DNA of 7,039 nt from Bacillota bacterium (GTDB taxonomy: Bacteria > Bacillota > Clostridia > Oscillospirales > Oscillospiraceae): contig WQUU01000069.1 of the NCBI GenBank assembly GCA_009781925.1, forward strand, positions 1-7,039, read 5' to 3'. Shown one piece after another: positions 1-5,946 of this stretch (positions within the stretch are counted from its first letter, which is position 1; each line of letters begins with the position of its first letter). The notes under the pieces are model-generated. The model saw only the letters and a program-made list of their open reading frames with translations. It ran no database searches and was not told the origin of the DNA. Position numbers and translations under genes: made by a program.

Positions 1-194
1 AGAATCGCCGAAAGTACCACCCCGACGATCAGTACGCAGAAGGCCACAAAAAAGCCCCGCTCGAAGTAATGGAGCACACTGACAGCCAACGGCGTCCCAA
101 ACAGCGCCATCTCCACGAAGATCACCACCAGCGCGGTGATCAGGGCTGTGGCCGCCGTCTGAATCGCCATATATTTAAAAAGACGCTTGCGCAT
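1..194 (-). CDS. Sensor histidine kinase, N-terminal part (runs off left edge)
   Basis: Only the first 64 codons are present; the frame is open to the window edge. The start ATG at 194 lies inside the end of the response regulator gene (20-nt overlap) and is preceded by AAGGTGG at 207-201, so the two are probably translationally coupled. The visible protein starts with a basic MRKRLFK, followed by a hydrophobic stretch at about residues 11-32 and a second one from about residue 48 to the edge. This fits a membrane sensor with a cytoplasmic N-terminus. No catalytic motif (H-box, N-box, G-box) is in view. The kinase assignment therefore rests on the position directly after an OmpR-type regulator and on the membrane N-terminus, which is inference. 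Another type of membrane protein is possible but less likely. Confidence 0.72.
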   Translation of the reverse strand, partial: MRKRLFKYMAIQTAATALITALVVIFVEMALFGTPLAVSVLHYFERGFFVAFCVLIVGVVLSAI

Positions 195-882
195 CGGAAT
201 CCACCTTATAACCCACGCCGCGCACCGTGTTCACGATCTCGCAACCCTCGCCCAGCTTTTGCCGAAGCGTACGCACGTGTACGTCCACAGTGCGGGTCTC
301 CACGTCGGAATAGCCCCAGACGGCGCCCAGGAGCTTGTCGCGGCTGATGACATACCCCCTGTGGCGCATCAGGTATTGCAGCAGCTCATATTCCTTAAGT
401 GTCAGAGCCGCCTCTATCCCGTTCACAGTCACGACATGCCGGCCGGAAAAGAGAGTGACCGGGCCACAGGAGAGAATGTCCTCCTCGCGGCCGGCTTCAG
501 CCGCTGCCGCGGGTGTCCGCCCCCGGCGCAGCACGGCCCGCACCCGAGCCAGCAGTTCCCTGACGCCGAAGGGCTTGGCGATGTAGTCGTCTGCCCCGCT
601 GTCCAGACCGGCAACTTTATCGGTCTCCGCGCCCATGGCTGAGACCACGATGACCGGCAAGCCGTCTGTCCCCGGGCTGGCGCGGAGCTTTTGGAGGATG
701 CTGAGCCCATCCTCCCCCGGAAGCATAAGGTCGAGCAAGACCAGTTCCGCCCGCTCCGGCTCCAGCGCGGCGAAAAAATCCGCGCCGCAGCCGAAGCTCA
801 CGGCGTCAAACCCGACGCTGTCCAAGGTGTAGACCATCAGTTCCCGGATCCCGCTGTCGTCTTCAACCACGTAAATCATCAT
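175..882 (-). CDS. OmpR/PhoB-family response regulator
   Basis: This is a DNA-binding response regulator of 235 residues, the normal length for the family. The receiver domain occupies about residues 3-120, with the acidic pocket E7-D8-D9, the phosphoacceptor D51 in LLDLMLPGEDG, the switch residue S81 and the conserved K103 in AKPF. A winged-helix domain follows at about 135-228. It shows TLKEYELLQYL, then RTVDVHVRTLRQKLG and the closing RGVGYK, all typical of OmpR/PhoB proteins. On phosphorylation by its partner kinase it would bind DNA as a dimer. The kinase is presumably the overlapping downstream gene. I start at ATG 882 (or the adjacent ATG at 879, which is better spaced behind GGGAG at 890-886). 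The frame stays open up to 990, but those 36 extra codons read through a repeat and lack receiver homology. The stimulus cannot be told; PhoP/PhoB-like is the nearest impression. Confidence 0.95.
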   Translation of the reverse strand: MMIYVVEDDSGIRELMVYTLDSVGFDAVSFGCGADFFAALEPERAELVLLDLMLPGEDGLSILQKLRASPGTDGLPVIVVSAMGAETDKVAGLDSGADDYIAKPFGVRELLARVRAVLRRGRTPAAAAEAGREEDILSCGPVTLFSGRHVVTVNGIEAALTLKEYELLQYLMRHRGYVISRDKLLGAVWGYSDVETRTVDVHVRTLRQKLGEGCEIVNTVRGVGYKVDSDAQASF

Positions 883-908
883 ATTCTCCCAAAAGACGGG
901 ATACCCTA

Positions 909-966
909 AGGGGCGTCCCCTACAGTTATGCCGGCGCCGTCCGGCTTTTATAGGGGCCGGAGCCCC
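909..966. repeat. Dispersed palindromic element, TGTAGGGG type, copy 1
   Basis: The element is a chain of small GC-rich hairpins. AGGGG-CGT-CCCCT lies at 909-921, GCCGG/CCGGC at 930-934 and 941-945, and GGGGC-CGGA-GCCCC at 953-966. CCCCTACA at 917-924 faces TATAGGGG at 949-956 across 24 nt, making a larger inverted repeat with one mismatch. The same layout occurs at 2415-2506, and the 14-nt word GGGCGTCCCCTACA is identical in both. It lies in the presumed leader of the response regulator mRNA. It looks like a non-coding MITE/REP-like repeat; no encoded function is visible. Confidence 0.75.
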
Positions 967-989
967 CGATGATCCGCTCTTTTTTATCA

Positions 990-1018
990 ATTATAATCAA
1001 ACCTGGAACAAAAGTAAA
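990..1018 (-). promoter_or_regulatory. Predicted sigma-A promoter of the response regulator operon
   Basis: On the minus strand there is a perfect -10 TATAAT at 995-990. A weaker -35, TTTACT, sits at 1018-1013, separated by a 17-nt spacer. Transcription would begin near 983, leaving a leader of about 100 nt that contains the repeat at 909-966. The two -35 boxes of this promoter and the divergent one are only 10 nt apart (1019-1028). This is a prediction from consensus matching. Confidence 0.6.
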
Positions 1019-1028
1019 GAGTGTCGAA

Positions 1029-1057
1029 TTGACAGAGCGCGCGTCTGGCGCTATAAT
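1029..1057 (+). promoter_or_regulatory. Consensus sigma-A promoter for the DUF3048 gene
   Basis: TTGACA at 1029-1034 and TATAAT at 1052-1057 are separated by exactly 17 nt, a full consensus match for housekeeping sigma factor. Transcription would start around 1064, giving a leader of roughly 107 nt. That leader includes the imperfect palindrome at 1088-1151 and the ribosome binding site AGGAG at 1161-1165. Confidence 0.85.
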
Positions 1058-1087
1058 AAGGGCAGAGTTGTTTAAAAATTGATTTTG

Positions 1088-1151
1088 CCAGTCACGCTGT
1101 GCGCAGCGAAGGGTATGAAAACAACGAGTCTTCACCGCGTTCAGAGTGACA
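1088..1151 (-). repeat. 64-nt palindromic repeat, diverged copy in the DUF3048 leader
   Basis: The reverse complement of this stretch aligns without gaps to 6526-6589, with 52 of 64 positions identical. The longest exact block is ACCCTTCGCTGCGC. The two arms (about 1088-1111 and 1130-1151) still pair in part, but several positions are mismatched, so this copy is more decayed than the other. It ends 19 nt before the DUF3048 start codon and 9 nt before its ribosome binding site, so it would be transcribed as most of that gene's leader. Confidence 0.85.
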
Positions 1152-1160
1152 ACCACAGAG

Positions 1161-1165
1161 AGGAG
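1161..1165 (+). promoter_or_regulatory. Ribosome binding site of the DUF3048 gene
   Basis: AGGAG, within GAGAGGAGA, is 5 nt before the ATG at 1171. It fixes this ATG as the start, consistent with the lipoprotein signal peptide that follows at once. Confidence 0.85.
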
Positions 1166-1170
1166 ATCCC

Positions 1171-2313
1171 ATGAGACGAAAACTTCTTGGAACAATACTG
1201 CCGCTGCTGCTGGTGTTCGCCCTTCTTGCGGGCTGCGGCGCGCCGCAGCCTTCGCCGACGGCCACGCCGTCCCCCACGCCCACCGCAACACCGACCCCCA
1301 CATCTGCGCCGCCCTCCACCGCACCGCCGGTGGAGACCCCCGCGCCGCCGTCCCCCACGTCCACAACCTATGTCAACGGGCTGAACGGCGCGGCTTCGGA
1401 TACGGATCCCAATGTGGCGAGACCCATCGCCGTCATGTTCAACAACATCTCCGTAGCCATGCCCCAGTGCGGTTCCGGCAGCGCGGACATCCTGTATGAG
1501 GTTTTGGATGAGGGCGGCATCACCCGTATGATGGGCATTTTCTCTGACATCTCCGGCGCGGGTGTTCTGGGCAGTGTGCGCAGCGCCAGGCCCTACAACA
1601 TCGATATCGCCGAGGGCTACGACGCCCTCTATGTCCACGCCGGCGGGAGCGACGACGCCTACGCCAAACTCGCAAACGATAAGGTCAACGACATCTGCGG
1701 CGTGCGCGGCCCCGGGGCGGACGCGTTTTACCGCGACCCCAGCCGCCAGGCTTACGGCATTGAGCACAGCATGTTTACGACCGATGAGAAGGTCTTGGCC
1801 GCCTTCGCCAAACTGAAGTACCCCATGGAGCACGCGAGCGGCAGTTTTGATTACGGCCTCAGTTTCTACACCGCGGATCAGGTGGTCTCAGGGGCGCCCC
1901 AACCGCCCGGAGCTTATGCGGCCAACAGTGTCGTGATCCACTTTGGCACCACCTCCTCCTCCAAGACAACCACCGCTGTTTTGGACAGCGCAAGCGGGAA
2001 CTACACTCTGAAACAGTATAAATCAGACTTCATCGACGGCAACACGAAGGAAGTCCAGCACTTCGACAACATACTCGTACTCTACGCCGCGACCAAGGTA
2101 TTGGACAGCGTCGGCAGGCTGGCGGTTACCCTCACAGGCACAGGGAAAGGTTATTTCGCCTGCGGCGGGCAGGGCTGCGACATCACCTGGAGCCGGGAAA
2201 AGGCCAGCGGCATTTTCAAGTATTCCAACGCGGACGGCTCTCCGCTGTACCTGACACCCGGCCGGACGTACATCGCCATCGTGCCCATGGACAGCAATGT
2301 GACATTTAGTTGA
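1171..2313 (+). CDS. DUF3048 (YerB-like) lipoprotein
   Basis: This is a 380-residue secreted lipoprotein. Residues 1-21 form a type II signal peptide: MRRK, a hydrophobic core, then the lipobox L19-A20-G21-C22. C22 would be lipidated and hold the protein on the outer face of the membrane. Residues 23-65 are a linker made almost only of Pro, Thr, Ser and Ala. The DUF3048 domain follows with its recognisable blocks: RPIAVMFNN (84-92), SADILYEVLDEGGITR (104-119), GSVRSARPYNIDIAEGYDALYVHAGG (134-159), and the closing RTYIAIVP near the C-terminus. The length is usual for the family and the gene appears intact. The biochemical role of DUF3048 proteins is not something I can state with confidence; B. 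subtilis YerB is the reference member. The gene is monocistronic, with its own consensus promoter and a terminator at 2368-2399. It is divergent from the two-component operon, which may regulate it (inference). Confidence 0.93.
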   Translation: MRRKLLGTILPLLLVFALLAGCGAPQPSPTATPSPTPTATPTPTSAPPSTAPPVETPAPPSPTSTTYVNGLNGAASDTDPNVARPIAVMFNNISVAMPQCGSGSADILYEVLDEGGITRMMGIFSDISGAGVLGSVRSARPYNIDIAEGYDALYVHAGGSDDAYAKLANDKVNDICGVRGPGADAFYRDPSRQAYGIEHSMFTTDEKVLAAFAKLKYPMEHASGSFDYGLSFYTADQVVSGAPQPPGAYAANSVVIHFGTTSSSKTTTAVLDSASGNYTLKQYKSDFIDGNTKEVQHFDNILVLYAATKVLDSVGRLAVTLTGTGKGYFACGGQGCDITWSREKASGIFKYSNADGSPLYLTPGRTYIAIVPMDSNVTFS

Positions 2314-2367
2314 CATCATTTGATTCACCAAAAATAAGTTTACATAATATACTACACGCATAAAGGC

Positions 2368-2399
2368 ACCAAAAAACCGCCCATGGGCGGTTTTTTGGT
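2368..2399. terminator. Bidirectional rho-independent terminator
   Basis: This is a perfect 32-nt palindrome. Six A residues (2371-2376), CCGCCCATGGGCGG and six T residues (2391-2396) are enclosed by ACC and GGT. A GC hairpin followed by a U-tract forms on either strand. It lies 54 nt after the DUF3048 stop and should end that transcript. It can also stop read-through from the converging lysA operon. Confidence 0.92.
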
Positions 2400-2414
2400 C
2401 AGCCCGTCAAAAAA

Positions 2415-2506
2415 GGGGTTTCCCCTAGCGGGACGCCCAAGGGGGCGTCCCCTACACCCCTTGATATTGGCCATACCCTTGTAGGGGCCGCCGCCCTCGG
2501 CGGCCC
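2415..2506. repeat. Dispersed palindromic element, TGTAGGGG type, copy 2
   Basis: Three hairpins lie in a row: GGGG-TTT-CCCC at 2415-2425, a 9-bp stem GGGACGCCC/GGGCGTCCC at 2430-2438 and 2443-2451, and a 9-bp stem GGGCCGCCG/CGGCGGCCC at 2485-2493 and 2498-2506. CCCCTACA at 2449-2456 is mirrored exactly by TGTAGGGG at 2480-2487 across 23 nt. This copy matches the architecture of 909-966 but is better preserved. It sits between two terminators in a convergent gap, where an insertion should be harmless. Confidence 0.78.
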
Positions 2507-2533
2507 ACATTCCTGGGTTTATTGACAGGCTAT

Positions 2534-2562
2534 CAAAAAAACCGCCAAAGGCGGTTTTTTTG
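2534..2562 (-). terminator. Terminator of the lysA operon
   Basis: The stem consists of AAAAAAACCGCC (2535-2546) and GGCGGTTTTTTT (2550-2561) around an AAA loop, with a C/G pair at the outer edge. It begins 8 nt after the lysA stop codon, read on the minus strand, so it is placed to end the operon. The A- and T-tracts make it usable in both directions. Its CCGCC/GGCGG core resembles that of the terminator at 2368-2399. Confidence 0.92.
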
Positions 2563-2570
2563 CGGTTATT

Positions 2571-3812
2571 TTAAAGCTCCAGCGTGGCGAAGTAGTCCTC
2601 CGGTGTCTCCGCCCTGCGGATCAGCTTTGCGCCGCCCCCTTCACAGAGCAGCACTTCGGCGCCCCTCAGTTTGCCGTTGTAATTGTAGCCCATGCTGTGG
2701 CCGTGGGCGCCCGTATCGTGGATGACCAGAAAATCCCCGATGTCCACCTCCGGCAGCCAGCGATCCACGGCGAACTTGTCGTTGTTCTCGCACAGCCCGC
2801 CCGTGACATCGTAGAGGTGATCGGCGGGGAGCATCTCCTTGCCCATGACCGTGATGTGGTGATAGGCCCCGTACATAGCCGGGCGCAGCAGATCACAGGC
2901 GCAGGCGTCCACGCCGATATAGTCCTTATGGATGTGCTTCTTATGTAACACCTTCGTCACCATGCAGCCGTGGGATCCCAGCAGGTAGCGGCCCAACTCG
3001 GTATACAGCGCCACGTCCTCCATCCCGGCGGGGAGCAGAATCTGCTCAAAAACCCGGCGGACACCCTCACCGACGCGGTCGATGTCCGGGGCCTGCTGGC
3101 CGGGGCGGTAGGGGATGCCGATGCCGCCGCTCAGATTGATAAAGCCGATGTGTACTCCCGTCTCCGCCTTGAGCTCGGCGGCCAGGCGGAAGAGCTGCAT
3201 GGCGAGTTCGGGGTAGTAGTCGTCCTCTGTGACGTTGCTGGCCAGAAAGGCGTGGATGCCGAACTCCTTGACCCCCTTTTCCCGGAGAAGGCGAAAGGCC
3301 TGAAACACCTGGGGCTTGGTCATGCCGTATTTCGCGTCGGCGGGGGAGTCCATGATCTTGTTGCTGATCTCAAAGTTTCCGCCGGGGTTATAGCGGCAGC
3401 AAATTTTTTCCGGGAACGCGCCCACAGTTTTCTCAAAGAACTCGATGTGGGTGATGTCATCCAGGTTGATAGTCGCGCCCAGCTTGGCCGCCAGTTGATA
3501 GTCCTCCGCCGGGGTGTCGTTGGAGGAGAACATGATGTCGTCCCCCGAGACGCCGATCTTTTCACAGAGCATGAGCTCGGTGAGGGAGGAGCAGTCCATG
3601 CCGCAGCCCTCCTTGTGGAGGATGCGCATAATCGCCGGGTTTGGCGTGGCCTTGACGGCGAAGTATTCCCTAAAACCCGCGTTCCACGCGAAGGCGGCTT
3701 TTAAGGCGCGCACGTTCTCCCGTATCCCGCGCTCGTCGTAGAGGTGATAGGGGGTGGGGAAGCGCTCGGAGAGCGCCTGGAGCTGTTCCAAGGTCACGAA
3801 GGGGGTTTTCAT
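2571..3812 (-). CDS. lysA: Diaminopimelate decarboxylase-like, fold-III PLP enzyme
   Basis: This is a 413-residue member of the alanine-racemase-fold decarboxylases. The expected reaction is meso-diaminopimelate to L-lysine plus CO2, the last step of lysine synthesis, in the cytoplasm. The PLP-binding lysine is K54 in YFAVKATPNP. Other landmarks are H187 in GIHAFLASN, the glycine loop LSGGIGI (227-233), TELGR (271-275), VDACACDLLRPAMYGAYHH (301-319), the active-site Cys in GGLCENND (338-345), and DTGAHGHSMGYNYNG near the C-terminus. Two family signatures are altered: the usual HIGS-type motif is HAFLAS, and EPGR is ELGR. I recall the same variants in clostridial proteins annotated as LysA, so this looks like a clade and not decay. 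A related substrate cannot be excluded. The start ATG at 3812 has AAGGA 10 nt upstream. It is the last gene of the minus-strand operon, 53 nt after the ECF gene. Confidence 0.85.
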   Translation of the reverse strand: MKTPFVTLEQLQALSERFPTPYHLYDERGIRENVRALKAAFAWNAGFREYFAVKATPNPAIMRILHKEGCGMDCSSLTELMLCEKIGVSGDDIMFSSNDTPAEDYQLAAKLGATINLDDITHIEFFEKTVGAFPEKICCRYNPGGNFEISNKIMDSPADAKYGMTKPQVFQAFRLLREKGVKEFGIHAFLASNVTEDDYYPELAMQLFRLAAELKAETGVHIGFINLSGGIGIPYRPGQQAPDIDRVGEGVRRVFEQILLPAGMEDVALYTELGRYLLGSHGCMVTKVLHKKHIHKDYIGVDACACDLLRPAMYGAYHHITVMGKEMLPADHLYDVTGGLCENNDKFAVDRWLPEVDIGDFLVIHDTGAHGHSMGYNYNGKLRGAEVLLCEGGGAKLIRRAETPEDYFATLEL

Positions 3813-3865
3813 GGGGGAAGAATCCTTTCCGGTTATGGGGCAAAATTGAGGTTTGGCCCTTGACC

Positions 3866-4363
3866 TTATACTTTCACAAACCGTCTCACCGCCAAAAACA
3901 GCGGCACGCCGACGGCGATGGCGAACGCCGCCTGAATTCCGTTGGTCAGCACATTGGGCAGCGCCACGGCAATACCAAAAACCGCGGTGTCAAATAGGAA
4001 ATACCCGCCGATCATAATTGCCTCCGCCGCCAGAGCGCCAACAATTGCGCCGGCAAGCAGATGCTTTTTCCCTAGAGCGCGAAAAACCAGCGCGGCTACA
4101 ACGGCCATGAGCGCCTTGATCACAAGCGTCGCGGGCGCGTAGACAGTGTATCCCGCCAAGAGATCACTCAGCGCCGAACCGATTCCCGCCGCCGCTGCGC
4201 CGTAATACGGCCCCAGCAAAAAGGCGGAAAGCAAGACGATGGCGTCTCCCGCGTTGATGTTCCCCTGAACCGGGGAGCGAAAACTGATAAAAGTCGTCGC
4301 CACAAAGCAGGCCGCGGTCAGCAGGGAAGCGGTGACCAGCCGCGCGGTCTTACTGTTCTTCAT
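3866..4363 (-). CDS. ECF transporter S component (riboflavin-transporter-like family)
   Basis: This small integral membrane protein of 165 residues has about five or six hydrophobic segments, the usual size of an ECF substrate-binding S component. S components capture a vitamin or related small molecule and work with a shared energising module (EcfA, EcfA', EcfT), which is not encoded here. Recognisable blocks are GNINAGDAIVLLSAFLLGP (34-52) and GIGSALSDLLAGYTVYAPAT (60-79), then VIKALMA, as in the ECF-ribofla_trS family. The start ATG at 4363 overlaps the end of the O-antigen ligase gene by 14 nt, with AGGG just upstream, so translation is probably coupled. The substrate is unknown. The neighbour lysA makes lysine or a related compound thinkable, but nothing in the sequence shows it, and no riboswitch is visible. 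Confidence 0.87.
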   Translation of the reverse strand: MKNSKTARLVTASLLTAACFVATTFISFRSPVQGNINAGDAIVLLSAFLLGPYYGAAAAGIGSALSDLLAGYTVYAPATLVIKALMAVVAALVFRALGKKHLLAGAIVGALAAEAIMIGGYFLFDTAVFGIAVALPNVLTNGIQAAFAIAVGVPLFLAVRRFVKV

Positions 4364-5933
4364 GAGGTGCCCTGTCAGCCTGTCCGGGCTGCGCGCTGGC
4401 GTCAGTTTTGGGTGCCTTACTGATCCGCACCGCGGCGGCGGCGATCCCCGCCAGAATGAAATAGGTGAACATGGTGCGCGGATAAAACCAGACGTATTCC
4501 ACCGCGAAGTTCAAAGAGATGCCGACCAGACTGGCGAGTGCGGCGATCAGGGTCAGCCTGAGCGTCCTGTCCCCGGCGGCGCGGTGTACGGCGGCCACGG
4601 CGCTGTCCTTCCAGAGCCGGAACATGTACCACATAAAAGAGAGGAAGCCGAGAATGCCGAATTCGATAATCAGCTCCATATAGACCATGTGGCTGTGAGG
4701 CACGCCGACGAGCGCCTTGACATTGGCATAGGCGGGGTAGACCATCGCAAAGGCCGCCGGCCCGAGGCCGATGCCGGTGAGCCAGTTGTCCCGGACGATG
4801 CCGATCGCCCCCTGCCAGATGTAGAGGCGAAACACGCTGGAGGTGTCTCCGCCGCTAAACAGGCTGGCGATGCGCACCATGACGCTGTTTGGCAGGAACG
4901 GTACGGCCGCGGCGCCGAGCAGGAGGAGCGCGGGCAACAGCTTTTTCTGCGCGAAATATACAAAGACCAGACAGGCCGCCAAAATGGAGATCCAACCGGA
5001 TCTTGAGTAGGTCATCACCAGCGCGATGACGGGAAATACCATCGCGCAGCACAGCAGCGCGCGCAGCAGCGGATTTTTCCGCCGCACGGCGAACACCGCC
5101 GCCAGCGGCGTCATCATCACCAGGAACTCCGAGTAGTTGTTGGGGTTGCCAAAAGAGGCGAAAACCCGGCCCGGCACTCCCGGATTGAGAAAGATGTCGG
5201 TCTGGCTGGCGTTGACCTGCACGCCCGTAAGTCGTTGATAAAAGGCATAGAACGCGGTAAAAACAACGGCCGCGAAGAGAAATCCCAGGAGTTTATCCAG
5301 GCGCTGTGTCGTGCTGACATCCGCGACGATGAGGTAGACAAACAAAAAAGCCGTGAGATAAAACAAAAACACCCGGAAGCTGTCCGCTCGGTCGAGGCTG
5401 AACACGATGCCCAGCACGGCCGCGAGCGCAAACAGCAAGAACGGCAGCCCCAGCTCGTGGAGGTGGAGCAGTTTTCGCGTCCGCGCCCCGACCATGAAGA
5501 AATAGAGCACGAAGAGCCCCAGCACGCCCATCAAGGCATAGGTATTCGACCAGGAATCGTGGGGGACGACAAACATCAGCAGCAGAAAACCGCCGAGGAG
5601 GGTCTCAAAATTCAAAAACCATGCGTTTTTGACGTATTTGTTCCAAAACCGCGCGGCGACGCCGCCCTCCGCCGCCCGCTTGATCCCATCGCAGAGCAGC
5701 GTGAGCCCCCGCGCGATAAAGTCAAAAATTGCCCGGAGCAGCTTTGCCGTCACGGATTGGGCGTAAACCGCCTCCACGCGGCTGTCCTTCACAAAAAAGC
5801 GAACGACCGCGCTATGATAGAACGCGCGGCTGAAGGCCCTGTAAATCAGGCGCAAGAATGCGAAAGCTACGCTATTCTGCCAGACATCATAAACTTTGCC
5901 CAGTACGCTGGATCCCAGCAAATTTTTCACCAC
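4350..5933 (-). CDS. O-antigen ligase / Wzy-like polysaccharide polymerase
   Basis: This polytopic membrane protein of 527 residues belongs to the O-antigen ligase (Wzy_C) family. Such proteins join or polymerise lipid-linked glycans on the outer side of the cytoplasmic membrane. The first ~105 residues are amphipathic and basic and lack the dense membrane segments that follow, an extension I associate with clostridial members. About ten to twelve hydrophobic segments occupy residues 110-500. Key blocks are RVFASFGNPNNYSEFLV (256-272), MTYSRSGW (307-314) and PHSHMVYMELIIEFGILGF (412-430), whose histidines lie in the functionally important periplasmic-type loop region. The C-terminal tail is hydrophilic. 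The likely start is GTG 5933, or GTG 5930. An in-frame stop lies three codons upstream, and no good Shine-Dalgarno is visible, so translation may be coupled to the DUF4330 gene that ends 13 nt earlier. In a Gram-positive host the product would be a capsule or exopolysaccharide. Confidence 0.88.
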   Translation of the reverse strand: MVKNLLGSSVLGKVYDVWQNSVAFAFLRLIYRAFSRAFYHSAVVRFFVKDSRVEAVYAQSVTAKLLRAIFDFIARGLTLLCDGIKRAAEGGVAARFWNKYVKNAWFLNFETLLGGFLLLMFVVPHDSWSNTYALMGVLGLFVLYFFMVGARTRKLLHLHELGLPFLLFALAAVLGIVFSLDRADSFRVFLFYLTAFLFVYLIVADVSTTQRLDKLLGFLFAAVVFTAFYAFYQRLTGVQVNASQTDIFLNPGVPGRVFASFGNPNNYSEFLVMMTPLAAVFAVRRKNPLLRALLCCAMVFPVIALVMTYSRSGWISILAACLVFVYFAQKKLLPALLLLGAAAVPFLPNSVMVRIASLFSGGDTSSVFRLYIWQGAIGIVRDNWLTGIGLGPAAFAMVYPAYANVKALVGVPHSHMVYMELIIEFGILGFLSFMWYMFRLWKDSAVAAVHRAAGDRTLRLTLIAALASLVGISLNFAVEYVWFYPRTMFTYFILAGIAAAAVRISKAPKTDASAQPGQADRAPHEEQ

Positions 5934-5946
5934 ACAATTTTATGGT

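Noticed and set aside
883..990. Possible 36-codon N-terminal extension of the response regulator
   Set aside because: It reads through the dispersed repeat and has no receiver-domain homology. A ribosome binding site and family-typical start lie at 879-890.
1141..1833. Minus-strand open frame of 230 codons with Arg/Gly-rich repeats
   Set aside because: The repeats are only the reverse strand of the Pro/Thr linker codons of the DUF3048 lipoprotein.
2524..2562. TTGACA at 2523-2528 as a promoter box
   Set aside because: The expected -10 position falls within the terminator stem and has no TATAAT-like sequence, and no plus-strand gene follows.
2970..3704. Plus-strand open frame of 244 codons
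   Set aside because: It is antisense to lysA, whose motifs are clear along the whole length. The frame is open because of GC-rich codon use on the other strand, and no family features or ribosome binding site are seen.
3813..3865. Possible riboswitch or T-box ahead of lysA
   Set aside because: The gap is only 53 nt and shows no lysine-riboswitch or T-box features, so it is too short for either.
4332..5006. Plus-strand open frame of 224 codons
   Set aside because: It is antisense to the same O-antigen ligase and has no recognisable domain.
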